A DNA stretch of 64,000 nucleotides from Siderastrea radians. Its lineage: Eukaryota; Cnidaria; Anthozoa; Scleractinia; Rhizangiidae. The position numbers and the translations under genes were made by a program. The notes below the pieces were generated by a model that had not been told where the DNA came from, made no database searches, and saw nothing but the letters and a program-made list of their open reading frames with translations. The stretch's first letter is position 1. Each line of letters opens with the position of its first letter. Location: the NCBI GenBank assembly GCA_964017195.1, contig OZ024887.1:68288728-68352727 (forward strand), read 5' to 3'. Positions 32,815 through 43,994 of the stretch are shown piece by piece.

Positions 32815-33974
32815 CTACAGACTCTCGTGATAATCATACTTGTTGTTATCCACGAGATCACGAGGAAAGCCCTCTCCACTGGCGTCATTCAACTCACATA
32901 TACCTTTAGACCTTACATCCAGTGGTATGTAATTGACTGACTGACAGTTTTTAAGTTGTTGACACCACAACAAGCATTCCAGGTCACTTGATGCAGTCAC
33001 GTGACTAACAACATGATTAGTCAGCTGTTTCCCTGGAATCCTCTTGAAATATCGGCCAGATAAGAGTGCACCTGTTTTTAAAGAAGGTCATGCATTATTT
33101 AACAAATAGATTTTATTTGGCCGTGTGTGTGTACTCTGATAACGCACAGATGACGTCAAAACGTGTTAAGAACTCGCCGTGACTAATGTTCTTACCACGT
33201 TTTGACGTCCTCTATGCGTTATCGGAGTACACACACACGGCCAAATGGAATCTATTTGTTTGACACGTTGTGATGTGTGTTATCCCGCCAATAATTGGAA
33301 ATGTTTTTAAAAATCTTCGTAGTGATGATTTGGGCGCGCAAAACTTAACGCATAATTTTCAGGGCAGTGAAATCCCTTGGGGAGCCTGAACACGAGGACC
33401 AGTGCGCAGGCTCCGCTGAGGTCTCTGAGGACGAGAAAGCAACTTCCTAGTACTCAGGCCCCACCGACTGCCTTGCTGAAAAGGGGTCAGGCGTTTCCAG
33501 GGATTTCCCTAATGCTCAGGATCTGCCAGCTTAGAGGAACGTGCTGCTCTGGGAACGAAAAATGGGCAAAAACCTTGTTTTTAACGTCACCTTTTTCACA
33601 GATAAATGGCAGCATAGCAGAGCAGCTCTGGTCGTTCCACATACCGCGAAAAACGCCATAGTCCGTCATCTCGCCACAGTCTTCCGGCTCAGATATGTTT
33701 GGCATGACTATCCAGTTCTGATAACTGAGCCTCTGTCCGTTCGACCAGCGGAAAATCCCCAAACTTCGATTTTTCACCAGACCGATCCAAAACGTTTTAT
33801 TGACGGCCATATTGTTGTAAACAAATTGCTGTTCCGCAGCAGAATTCAAGCTGACCAGGTACCCCTGATTCTCTTGGCAAATTTGTGATGCCTCATTCCA
33901 TGATTTCTGTGTAGTGTAAGCTCGGTAGCAAGAGCCATCTCGGTGAAGCCAGTCAGACGGACAAGTCAGCAAAC
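32815..33974 (-). CDS. C-type lectin plus PAN/Apple domain protein, 3' two exons
   Basis: Exon 33974-33591 encodes a whole C-type lectin domain. It has CPSDWLHRDGSCY at the start, WNEASQICQ, a WIGL core, EDCGEM, WND and a final ICEK cysteine. WND is a normal calcium-binding triplet, but MPN replaces the EPN/QPD motif, so sugar specificity is unclear. Three N-glycosylation sequons (NKT, NRS, NIS) fit a secreted or surface protein. Exon 33071-32815 encodes a PAN/Apple domain (SSDLECLLWCQQLKNCQSVN, then CELND) and ends ESL-TAG. Both introns are phase 1, as usual for shuffled extracellular modules. The upstream exons and signal peptide were not found. Confidence 0.85.
33101..33260. mobile_element. 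Palindromic MITE in a lectin-gene intron
   Basis: AACAAATAGA to TTGGCCGTGTGTGTGTACTC at the left pairs with its complement at the right (GAGTACACACACACGGCCAA, then TCTATTTGTT). Inner arms GATAACGCA and GACGTCAAAACGTG also pair. The 160-bp hairpin starts about 30 nt upstream, in transcription sense, of the PAN exon acceptor at 33072-33073. Confidence 0.85.
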
Positions 33975-34019
33975 CTGTTGGATAGCACGTGGTCTGACGT
34001 TTTAGAACCGGGCACAGCC

Positions 34020-34440
34020 AGTTTTGTTTTTCTTTTTTTTTTTTTAGGAATTTATTTATATAAATATATATACATCCATACTTTATTAGCCCGTTTACGG
34101 CCCTCGGGGCTTTTCAGAGTCAGTGGTACAATAAAATTAAAATACACAAAAGCTTAATGTAATCACTAAATGCATGAAATAAAATAGTAAAACAAAATGT
34201 GACAATCAACAATAAAAGGCTGTCTAAAATAAACATTCAAAAGCATTCGCCTAAGTCGATGCTTAAAATCAGTCACAGATTCCGCACTCAGTTTGAGTGC
34301 AGGCTGTAACTCGTTCCACCGGCAGAGAGGTCGCTCTACATTGAAACCTCCTTTTACCCTGGCGGTGCGGAAAAGTGGTATATTGAGGAGCTGCGAATGT
34401 CCCGGGGAGACTCCCATGTGGGGAGGACGGGATGCTCGTC
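34020..34440 (-). pseudogene. LINE reverse transcriptase 3' fragment
   Basis: The minus-strand frame 34417-34166 contains RTARVKGGFNVERPLCRWNE followed by LQP, SAESVTDFKHRL. This resembles the C-terminal end of non-LTR retrotransposon ORF2 proteins, where R-----WN-LP----SV--FK--L is typical. An A/T homopolymer near 34038 may mark the 3' end. Everything upstream is missing, so this is a 5'-truncated copy. Confidence 0.6.
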
Positions 34441-34444
34441 GAAA

Positions 34445-36300
34445 ATTGTAAACGAAATCAAGCTTTATTTGACCCCTAGCTTATACAACACACACACATA
34501 AAGCCTAATTACATATAGCTCAATGCATCGACTATATGTACTAACCAACGATGACTCCTGGCTTCTGAAAAAAAAAAAGAATTAGTTTGGGGCTAAGATG
34601 ACAGTAATTAACTAGCTAATTCAGGCCTTCGGTTTTATACAGAGATGAGCACATTTGTTTGAATTCGTTAAAATTAAATTATTTGTTGTTTAACTTCTGA
34701 CGGTAGATGCAATATTTAGCGAATAGCAGGGTATAATTTAATTTCCTAGCTTTATTGCTATTTGCGAAAGCATCTTAAAGCTCTTGGGAGGCATTTTTTT
34801 CACTAAACCATTCGAAGATTTCGTTGTACAAAAATTGCGAAAAAGGCAAAAAAATAGGAGCTATAGTGACTTTTAAAGCCTTATCATCGAAAGTCATTAT
34901 TGACATAGAATCTGATGAAATTGCACCAGATGTTACCTGAGCACATTACCTTTTATTTCATTGTTTTTAAAAAAAAGATCAAGTATCTGTCAGTTTATCC
35001 GCTAATAGCAACTAAACCAATATACCCGTTCGTTTCAGTCACATAATTGCTTTCTTAGAGGAATATCGGCGCTTAATTGCACACTACTAATTAGTGAACG
35101 CGTATTTACCCGTCAGCCGCCAATAGCTGATCACCACATGAAAGATGAATGGTAACTGTGGTTTACAAGGTTAAAAAGTTTGGTTTTAACTCCCCACCAT
35201 TTTACAATGGAAACAAATTCAAAGCATGTACGATATAAGAATAAAGAATCTGGTCAGTTTAGGGAATACTAATTCTTGATTGTAAACAAGTATAGTCTCA
35301 ACGAGTATTAAAGTGTAAATTTCGAGAAATTTTTGGGATTAAAAATAATACTTTAATAGAAGAAAGTGAAGTAAAACATAAAACCCTATGAAATCCAGTG
35401 CTTTCAACTAGCTCATACAAATTGTTGGCATTGGGAAAAGACATGTAAGATAGCGTACAATTTAATCAATTTACGTGGCTAATATTCAGTGAATATTGCA
35501 ATACAACAAAAGTAAACAAACGAGATGTGCCATATACTTGGTTTCAAAGCAGAAATATGAATGAATGCGATGGTGTATACATCGATATTATCAACCTGGT
35601 ACCGGACACGGGAAATATATGATCTTATCTCGTGAAGTAGGGTTCGCTGTATTTTCGCTTCAGTGTCAGCCCTGTAAAGTGGTGAATTTCTTAGCCAATA
35701 CATTAGAATACAGAAGGATAAAAATAAAGCCATATCTAGTTCTTCTTACCTTGTGAGAAAACTTGAGTTGACAAATAAAACTGTTCGTGAGGTGACAAAA
35801 AAATGAAGTCAAACTTTAAACAATTTTCAAAATGTTGCAAACTTCAGCAGCATTCCGGATCACTCACCATACAAAAAAATAAGGCCAACATCGTCTGTTT
35901 TTCTTTCCTTCCGAGCGCGATCCTTCTTTTTATGGGTTTCATCGCACCGATTTCTTGACAGTGTTCCGGTGATCTGACAGATGTTCACATACAAAAAGTC
36001 GGATTTGCAATAAAATCATGCAATATTGGTTTCTTTTCTTTTTTAAAAACCGTTCCGGTTTCCTATTTTGTTTACACAGCTTAAAAACGCCAAGACAGAT
36101 GGACATATACGTCAAATAAATATTCTTTTTTTTCCAAACGAGGATAGTTAATTCTTTGCATGTATTTAGGATCGTATAACACATTTCATTAACTGGCATC
36201 CTTCTCGCCAAACCGCCTTTTTGGCCCAATCCCCTGACTGAAATGCGCGAAGAGTTTTTGTGTTAGTTTACATACTCCATGCTGTTGGCAGAACTAATTC
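34445..36300. other. AT-rich stretch without recognised genes
   Basis: Any 5' exon of the lectin-PAN gene could lie here on the minus strand, but no candidate gives a phase-1 donor with a signal peptide. I see no clear repeats. Confidence 0.4.
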
Positions 36301-36304
36301 CAAA

Positions 36305-36506
36305 CTTAGATTACGAGCAGTTCGTTTCGCTCAGGGATAGTCAAGAAAAACGAACAAGTGAGCGAGCGCGAAATCGCCTGCTGCGTTGAAACGTGACGCG
36401 CGTGTCGAGCCGCTAGTGTAGTGAGCCGGCTCACTACACTAGCGGCTCGACACGCGCGTCACGTTTTAACGCCGCGGGCGATTTTCGCGCCCGCTCGCTT
36501 GTTTCT
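36305..36506. repeat. Palindromic MITE, CGAGCAG family, with a perfect central palindrome
   Basis: TTACGAGCAGTTCGTTTCGC and GAACAAGTGAGCGAGCGCGA at the left are related to the ends at 30673. The complement (CGCGCCCGCTCGCTTGTTT) follows at the right. The centre, about 36403-36450, is a perfect hairpin built on CGAGCCGCTAGTGTAGTGAG and its complement. The right terminal segment is missing. Confidence 0.8.
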
Positions 36507-36748
36507 ATATACTAAGCACAATACTAAGTGTTCCGCTAAGAAGGACTCTTGAGTGTAAAATTATTGAGAAAAAGAGGGAGAAAGCATTCCAAAGTATATA
36601 TTTTAAAACCAACATGTGGTCGCGGGCGATCAGTACTGTGCAATGCGATGTATATTTTATCCAATAAAAAGGGTGAAATTAATGTACACTTCAGAAGTGT
36701 ACATGTGACTAAAGTATAGGTGAAGTATAGGTAACTAAAAAGTTCTCC

Positions 36749-37029
36749 TTAGACCAGTTTATTCTTATTATAATACTGCTTGTCTTCACGCTCATCTTTG
36801 TCTTCCAAACTCTTCTTTAATGGTGCTCGATAAAGCTGGCAGTAACCTCGAGATGACTGGCCAGTGTTTGTTCCTTCAATGGCCGCAGAATTGCACTCAG
36901 TCAAACGGGTACAGCGTAACAAACACTCCATCATCGAAGTGCCTGGGAATGTGAGAAGAATGTCGTCTGGTTGTTGTTGTATAGAGAAGACAGGTTGAAA
37001 ACGGCCAAAGACGAAGTTTTCGCCGCTGT
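36749..37029 (-). CDS. Terminal PAN/Apple exon of the LamG-PAN gene
   Basis: Starts after a TTTTTCTGCAG acceptor and encodes DSGENFVFGRF, then IQQQPDDILLTFPGTSMMEC and LLRCTRLTECNSAAIEG, ending in a Lys/Asp/Glu-rich tail and TAA. The cysteine spacing C-LLRC-----C and YCQLYR fit a PAN fold. No AATAAA was seen nearby. Confidence 0.82.
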
Positions 37030-38274
37030 CTGCAGAAAAATAAAAACGTATCATTTTTGGCCCCTAAAGGATTAAGAACGAGCCCCAGCCTAGTACCCAG
37101 GCCTTCTCTTCTCGCTCACACGACTTGGTGCAAAATTTCGTGACGTCTCATTCGGTGACGTCACGACATTTCGCACCAAGTTGAGTCGAGAACGCCTGGG
37201 TACTAGGCTGAACGAGCCCTAAGCGGCTCGGGAAAGAGCTTTGGAAAGCACCACCTTGCTGCTATGTGCTGCTATGTGCGAGGCTGCCATAGCAGATTCT
37301 GAGGGTATAAAGGCTAACAGCCCTTTCTAGAGAGTAGGGTGGTTACGCTAAACATCAGTAGCGAGCAAAAGAACAAAAAAAGCTTATCGAGACTTGAGCG
37401 AGGCAAACCAGGTGATCTTGGAAAAGTCCTCCGCTCCGCGCCCTCGGCTAGTTCGCTCGCTCGAGTCTAGTCGACCTTGTTAGATATCATAGCAAACTGT
37501 TTACAGTAGTTAAAGCAGTATCCTTTGTTATTACTAATTACTGTTTTCATTTAGATCCCGGGATATATATAGATATATTTTTTTTGGGGGGGGGGATACA
37601 TACGTATTATATTTATTTTATAGTTTTCGGATCATAGCTTAAAATACACGTACATTTTTGTAACGAGCATTTCTTACTCATCAATGTTTCGTGTTCAAAG
37701 TTGTACTTATACCCACCCTTATAAAGTGATTCCTTCCCATGACAGGAGAGGTAGAATATCGCGAGCCAGTTGAAAATTCGCAACACACAGTGTGCACAAT
37801 GTGTGTGTGTATGTAGAACAAAATTCGACAAACACTAAAATTATTACTTTGTTTGTGCTTCTCTTTGATCAGAAACTACAAAGTGGTCGCTTTCATGGTC
37901 ACAGCGGTGTGCGCAACTTCGTTACGGCTCAAAATCATAACATGATATGAAAATAGGCGTTTCAGTGCAAACAGCAGACACAACTGTTATTGTTTTTGCT
38001 TAGGACTGAAACTAGTTTGAATATAGCCTTAGCCAGCTTCTAAACTGAAATGACATGAATAACTACACCTACCAGGTGTGTCCAACAAGGCTCTGTTCTT
38101 GACTGCAATTATTTCCTGTTGGCTCAGTGCTTTGTTGTACACCTGGACACAACAGATGCGTCCTGTAAAGTACCTTTGTTCATGAATGTCATCTACGGCT
38201 CCCATTCGTACTTTATTTTCGGTGCGTAGCTCTTGACTACCAACGGAAACCTAAAATTATTAATAATAACCATT

Positions 38275-38319
<45 letters not shown>

Positions 38320-38580
38320 GTAAATACCACAGATGACCAAAAACCTGTACATGACTTCATTGCTTAGCGGTAGAAAGCTTGCACTGGAATTTCAAATAAA
38401 GGTCATTAGTTACAATCCCGTTGAAGCCTGATTTTTTTTCAGGCTCTGGTTGAACCCTGTTACGTTTCTGCCGACTGCGAGTCGGCCAACAAATGTCAAA
38501 GTAATTATGGTCGCCTTTTGAAGAAATAGTTTTAATTGCGACGTCTGTGCAATCGATCGATCGATCCGATTGATCGATGG

Positions 38581-38629
<49 letters not shown>

Positions 38630-41600
38630 CCTGTCAGTCAATTTTATTGAAACAACCACTAAAGAACTTATCGCCTATTAGGGTTAAGTTATAATTATGA
38701 GCATATTTCTATTTCATACTAGAAGAAAAACCGGACTAAAGCTAACCATCATATACATTAGGTTGTAAAATTTGAAATATTGTCATTGTCATAAAGCTAA
38801 TTTTGTGCTCAAAATTATTATACTTTTGTAAGTGGGTAGTGCATGTTTCTCACCTCAGATTCTGCCTGTCCATTTATCCATACTCTTGCGATACCCGAAG
38901 AAAAATCATATGTGACACCAACGTAGTACCACATGTTTGGAGAGATATATGAGTGTGGCTGGGCAGGCCAGAGGCTGAGGGGCAAAAGGTTAGCAAAGAC
39001 ACTTCCACCATGTGTCCAAATCCAGACATGAAATCCCCCGGCGAAGTGAAAGATTGGTCCTTGATCATTTTCCCGGTTCACCCACGTAAGAACTGTTATC
39101 GAATATCTCGTGTCCAGGCTTCCGTTATTGGGAAACTCTATGTAACAGGTAGAGCTGCCGGAGAACTGGTACGAGCCTTGTGGATGCCCATAAGGACCTG
39201 GTGCGAGGTGAACATTGCTTGGTATTCCAGGTGGGTTTTTGTTGGGGCTGATATCCCTTGTCCCGTGTTGGCCATTGAGTGGATACAAGGCAACAGGAAC
39301 TGGAAGATCGTCTGTAAAGAGAGGAGATTAAGGCGAAATTAACGCGGCATTTAAGTGACACAGCTAATACAGTTTAAAAACATAAAAAATTGAACTTCTA
39401 CAGCATAATTTTGATTAGTTAAAACATAATCAGTTAAAAATTGTTCTTAAGAGAGCAATCAGACAAACAAACAAGCAAACATAATTTTAACAACGTGATA
39501 CTTCGGGTGTAAATTTGTTTACACACAACAAATGAAACCTTAACAAATATTTGTATTCTCAGTCCTGACGATGGGGACTTAACCCGCAGATTTCAACAAA
39601 TTTTATTTGTTTCGGCCAGCCGCTTATTTTTATTTAATTTCGTTTTAAGTCTTTTTTTTGTCAATAGGCTACGGTAACACTTATAAAAGACTAAATTGCT
39701 CTACTTTACCTGTCTGTTTTGATATACCCTCCTAAGACAGAGATTGGCAGTTTGTTATACCCTTTTAATACAGTTGTTTGAAACTGTATTATTTGGTTTT
39801 TCTTCTTTGTGACAATTATATTGCGTGGCGTTCGTTAAATATGCCTGACTTATGCCGCAGGATCCTCTTATTTCCATCGATATGAAGTTTTTGAGATGTT
39901 TCATTTTTGTTTCGAAAGAATTGTCTTTGGCTTTGTTTTGTGTTTTGTTTTGTCGGGAACAACCACAATTTAACAAAAAAAAAAACTTTAAAAGAATAAG
40001 CTTAGGTGTCATGGAGCAAAGCGCCGTTAATTCATTTACGGTCTTTATATATACAAAGGCCGGAAAGAAAAGGAAACAAACAAAACACACTGTGAGAAAA
40101 AGGTCTTGTGTGAATGTGCATTTCTCAACATCTAAGAAAATTTGTAGAACGTTTGCAGGTATTTTGCTAACAAAACAGTGTAAAATCTACGAAATCGGTC
40201 AAGTTAAAAGCGTTTCAGATCCAAGGACACTCTCTAACTTTCAAACCCAAGGACACTTTCTAGGACACTCAGAAACTCGAATGTAAACAAAAACCATAGC
40301 AACAATATAATAAGGCATAGCCCCACGTTAATTTTCACATCAGTTTATTTCATCACATCTCACGACTTCTGGATGTTAAACTGGCATATGATCTTAAAAC
40401 TAGTGCTAAAAGAACCTTGTATCGTTGAAAGGACACCCTTCCCTTTTTCAGCTTTGAAGTTCATTTGGCAAAGCGCTGTATTTTATGTCTTCAATTTCAG
40501 GTCGAAAGAAGTTGTTGCGCGCGGTGCGCTTATTCTCTTAATTTGGCTTTCATCAGACAACTGAAGTAATTAAAACGCATTTGTACGCAAGTCAACAGAA
40601 GTTATTACAAGTCAACAAAAGTCAGAGCAAGTAAATTGAGATGACTAACATCATCTAGCAAGTCCGAGTCCTTAGCCTCTCAAATGAAATAACATGAAAT
40701 AATGAAATAACTGCACCTACCAGGTGAGTCCCAAAAAGTTCTGTTCTTGACTGCGATTATTTCCTGTTGGCTCAGTGCTTTGTTGTACACCTGGACACAA
40801 CAGATGCGTCCTGTGAAGTACCTTACGTCATTAACTTTATCTACGGCTCCCATTCGTACTTTATTTTCGGTGCGTAGCTCGTGAATACCAACGTAAACCT
40901 AAAATTATTAATAAGAAACAATTATTGGATGAGGTTTTTGCGATATCCGGAATAATCAAGGTCGAGGTAACTGTTAAGACCGAGACCGCGATTATTCCGG
41001 ATATTGCAAAAACCGAATCTAATAATTGTTTTATTATACATTGTTTTACAGGTAAACAAAATAACGGCAAACAATTTCAACATTTGTGTCCTTCTTGTAT
41101 TCCGGCTTCTGAACGCATTTTTCCTTAAGGTATTCGTGGAACAGTTCCTTCGCAATTTTTGTCAGCCTTCTTTTGTTTTCTGAGTCTTTTTGTTTCAGCA
41201 ATTTTTCAATTTCTTGCTCGGTTGAAGAAGCGAATCGACGAACCATGAATTTACTTCTCTTTCAGATGCCTCCCACATTGCTCTTGGAAATCATGCATTG
41301 CGCGCGCAAAATACAGATTATTCACTAATCTGCTAGCAGATTAGTGAATAATCTGTAGGTTGCGCTGATTCCCAGAATTAACTGTAGGCTCTTAGCCAAT
41401 GAAAAGACAGATAGTGACTACAAGGTATAATGATACAGCTGATAATAACAATTAGCCGGTACAACAACAAAAACACACAAACAACTAAATGGGCTAAGGG
41501 TTTATATTCTTCAATAACACTCATCCACAAATGACTAAATTCTTGTACAGCTTGAATCTCGAATAAAACTTATTAGTTAGAATCCCGTTGAAGCTTGGTT

Positions 41601-41990
41601 TTTTTACGCTCCGTTTGCAACCTCTTACGTTTCTGCCGACTGCGAAGATTTCTTTCCCTTTAAGAAAAACAACAAAATAATTTCAACCATCCCTTCGCCA
41701 ACACCGAACAATGTTCCCGTCTTCCTAAAAGCTTCAAACACACACTCTTCATCTCTCTCCTTTTCTCTAAAAGCGATTTTCTCATCCCCCAGTTGCAGCA
41801 GAGTGGTCCTATTGAAGAGATTTGTTTTACATTTCATATTGTTTAGTTATGTTCAGAAAGTCCATTATACTGCTTAGTGCATTTATTTGACAAATCTTAC
41901 ACCCAGAATTCATTAAATGACAAAGTAATAAATATTTATGGTCACCTTTTGACAAAATAGTTTCAATTTTGATGTCCCTGTGTCAGTCAG

Positions 41991-42043
<53 letters not shown>

Positions 42044-42887
42044 TAATCAATCAATCAAGCAATCAATCAAGCAACCAGCGAGCCAGTTAGTCAGTAGGTT
42101 ACTCAGACAATCAATCTTAATCAGTCAGTCAGTCAGTCAGTCAGTCAGATTTTACTGAAATGCCACTTAAGAACTAATGGCCTAAATATTAAAAATATAT
42201 AAATACTAATATTCCTAAATAACAGGGATACGTACAATTATAAACATCTTTTATTACATTCTACAAGAAAAGCCGGACTAAAACTAGCTTGACCATGTAA
42301 CAATAGCCTACAAGGTCCATGAATAATCATATACATTTGGTTGTAACATTATTTTGAAATGTTGTCATTGTTATATTAAGCAAGTTTTGTGCTTCAAATT
42401 ATTGTACTTTTGTAAGTGTATTTCATGTTTCTCACCTCAGACTCTGCCTTTCCATTTACCCACACCTTTGCAATACCAGACGAAAAATTATATGTGACAC
42501 CAACGTAGTACCACATGTTTGGAAATATGTATGAACGAGGCTGGGCAGCCCAGTCGGGATGAATGTTAGCATAGACACTTCCGCCATCTGTCAAAATCCA
42601 GACGTGAAATCCCCCGGCGTAGTCAAAGATCGGTCCTTGATCATTTTCTCGGTTCACCCAGCCAAGAACTGTTATCGAATACCTCGTGTCCAGGCCTCCG
42701 TTATTGAGAAACTCAATGTAACTGGTAAAGCTACCGGAGAACTGGTACGAGCCTTGTGGATTTTCGTAAGGACCTGGTGCGAGGTGAACATCACTTTGTA
42801 TTCCAGGTGGGTTTTTGTTGGGGCCGATATCACTTGTTCCGTGTTGGCCACTGAGTGGATACAAGGCAACAGGAACTGGAAGATCGT
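36749..42887 (-). CDS. LamG-LamG-PAN extracellular protein, 3' five exons
   Basis: Five exons in transcription order: 42887-42436, 40898-40721, 39311-38854, 38250-38073, 37029-36749 (TAA). Phases agree at all four junctions. Exons 1-2 and 3-4 each encode one LamG/ConA-like jelly-roll domain (LYPLSGQHGT, LDTRYSITVLGWVN, NMWYYVGVTYNFSSG, then YFTGRICCVQVYNKALSQQE). This domain usually binds carbohydrate or matrix ligands. The last exon encodes a PAN/Apple domain (SMMECLLRCTRLTECNSAAI, YCQLYR). The first exon recovered starts in phase 1, so a 5' part with the signal peptide is missing. Domain content resembles the neighbouring lectin-PAN gene; the two could be related genes, or one locus with alternative ends. 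Confidence 0.85.
37086..37210. repeat. Palindromic MITE
   Basis: CAGCCTAGTACCCAGGCCTT pairs with the complement of CGCCTGGGTACTAGGCTG. Inner arms CGACTTGGTGCAAAATTTCG and GTGACGTC also pair. It is 125 bp, immediately upstream, in transcription sense, of the terminal PAN exon. Confidence 0.85.
38073..39311 (-). CDS. LamG module, downstream copy (two exons)
   Basis: Exons 39311-38854 (458 nt) and 38250-38073 (178 nt) give one LamG/ConA-like domain. It begins DDLPVPVALYPLNGQHGT and ends ALSQQEIIAVKNRALLDTP. It is very similar to the copy at 40721-42887, including exon lengths and splice phases. Differences include two extra residues near NLLPLSLWPAQP. Confidence 0.88.
38276..38321. repeat. (CAA)n microsatellite
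   Basis: About 13 ACA/CAA units in a LamG-gene intron, next to the splice acceptor of exon 38250-38073. It is absent from the same position in the upstream module copy. Confidence 0.9.
38578..38640. repeat. (ATCA)n microsatellite, downstream module
   Basis: A run of ATCA units preceded by CGATCGATCGATCCGATTGA. The matching intron of the upstream module has the same repeat at 41988-42065, so it predates the module duplication. Confidence 0.9.
40721..42887 (-). CDS. LamG module, upstream copy (two exons)
   Basis: Exons 42887-42436 (452 nt) and 40898-40721 (178 nt). The reading frame is intact, with no stop codons. The intron between them is longer than in the downstream copy, because it gained a palindromic MITE (40917-41030) and other sequence. 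Confidence 0.88.
40917..41030. mobile_element. Palindromic MITE inserted after module duplication
   Basis: AACAATTATTGGATGAGGTT and GATATCCGGAATAAT at the left pair with ATTATTCCGGATATTG and AATAATTGTT at the right. It is 114 bp, and absent from the homologous intron of the downstream module at 38251. Confidence 0.85.
41312..41357. repeat. Perfect 46-bp palindrome
   Basis: TACAGATTATTCACTAATCT, centred on GCTAGC, is followed by its exact complement. It would form an uninterrupted hairpin or cruciform. No function visible. Confidence 0.9.
41988..42145. repeat. (ATCA)n and (CAGT)n microsatellites, upstream module
   Basis: Long ATCA run from about 41992 to 42065, followed by variant units and a CAGT run at 42122-42147. 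Confidence 0.9.
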
Positions 42888-43167
42888 CTAAAGGGACAGT
42901 TGTTAGAGGCAGAATTAACGCAGCACTGACAACAAAGTTGTTGTTAAAACGGACACTGGTATTTTCATGTCCTACATTATATTCTTTTTTGGTTTTCTTC
43001 TTATTACAATTTTTGTGTGTGACGTTCTTTGAAAAATATTATCAAGCTCATGCCGCTGGACTTTTTAATTTCCATCGACCCGAAGGCTTGTTTTATTTTG
43101 GTTTTGGGACATTGTCTTTTGTTTTGTTTCGTGTTGTTTTAATCAGAAACAATCAAACTTTAACAAA

Positions 43168-43994
43168 AGACTGAAAGACCTTACTAGAATCAGCATGGGT
43201 GGATGGACTGAACAACTGCATTGAAACGGCATGGTGTGGTGTGCATGTCTTATATAATGAGAAGAAGGAATGGAAACGAAACACTCTGTGAGGAAAAACC
43301 TTTAATCGTGCGAATGTGCAATTCTCAACATGTATCAAAATTTATCATAATAGAGGCATAAATGTTAATTGAAGTTTAGAGATATTTTGTTAACAATACA
43401 AACTGCAATAAATGTAAAGAAGATCCTCGCAGTTATTAACGCAACTTATGCAGTTGCGAAAAGAAAGCGTGAAAAAATCAGGCTTGCCGGGATTCGAACC
43501 CTGACCTCTGCGATACCGGTGCAGCGCTCTAACCAATTGAGCTAACAAGCCAACTGGGAGCTGGTCATTAAATTGGTTCGTAAAATACCCGGGAAAGATG
43601 AAGGTGAAATTATGAATATATGAAAATCATATATTTGAACTGCGGAATGAAGAAATAAATGTAAAGAAGATCCTCGCAGTTATTAACGCAACTTATGCAG
43701 TTGCGAAAAGAAAGCGTGAAAAAATCAGGCTTGCCGGGATTCGAACCCTGACCTCTGCGATACCGGTGCAGCGCTCTAACCAATTGAGCTAACAAGCCAA
43801 CTGGGAGCTGGTCATTAAATTGGTTCGTAATATACCCGGGAAAGATGAAGGTGAAATTATGAATATATGAAAATCATATATTTGAACTGCGGAATGAAGA
43901 AATAAATGTAAAGAAGATCCTCGCAGTTATTAACGCAACTTATGCAGTTGCGAAAAGACTGAAAGACCTTACTAGAATCAGCATGGGTGGATGA
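43168..43994 (-). repeat. tRNA-derived SINE in a 247-bp tandem array
   Basis: Two complete copies and a truncated third. The tRNA-like heads are at 43481-43551 and 43728-43798 (minus strand), exactly 247 bp apart. Each has a good A box (TTAGCTCAATTGGTTAGAGC) and B box (GGTTCGAATCC), with a loop that would read GGT (Thr-like) but a C at the position before the anticodon and a shortened T stem. They are therefore SINE heads, not active tRNA genes. The 37-bp sequence starting GACTGAAAGACCTTACTAG occurs once before (43169) and once after (43958) the array. Confidence 0.8.

Larger units (their letters stand above)
38000..40560. repeat. Segmental duplication, unit 1
   Basis: This unit and 40.6-44.3 kb match along exons, introns and flanks. 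Shared non-coding landmarks are the intron stretch GTTGAAGC-TG followed by TTACGTTTCTGCCGACTGCG (38463 and 41625), the (ATCA)n tract, GTGAATGTGCATTTCTCAACA (40111; similar at 43309) and TGGATGTTAAACTGGCATAT (40372; similar at 44188). Confidence 0.85.

Noticed and set aside
33377..33888. Plus-strand frames over the lectin exon
   Set aside because: They are antisense to a well-supported C-type lectin domain with correct splice borders.
35479..35733. Minus-strand frame with a hydrophobic start, considered as 5' exon of the lectin-PAN gene
   Set aside because: The only plausible internal exon (35671-35596) ends in phase 0, whereas the lectin exon needs a phase-1 donor. No domain recognised.
38953..39342. 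Plus-strand frames opposite the LamG exons (also 42559-42891)
   Set aside because: They are shadows of the minus-strand exons; their sequence similarity to each other only reflects the module duplication.
43481..43798. Two functional tRNA-Thr genes
   Set aside because: The anticodon GGT is unusual for eukaryotic tRNA-Thr, T33 is replaced by C, the T stem is short, and both copies are embedded in a 247-bp repeat with a SINE tail.
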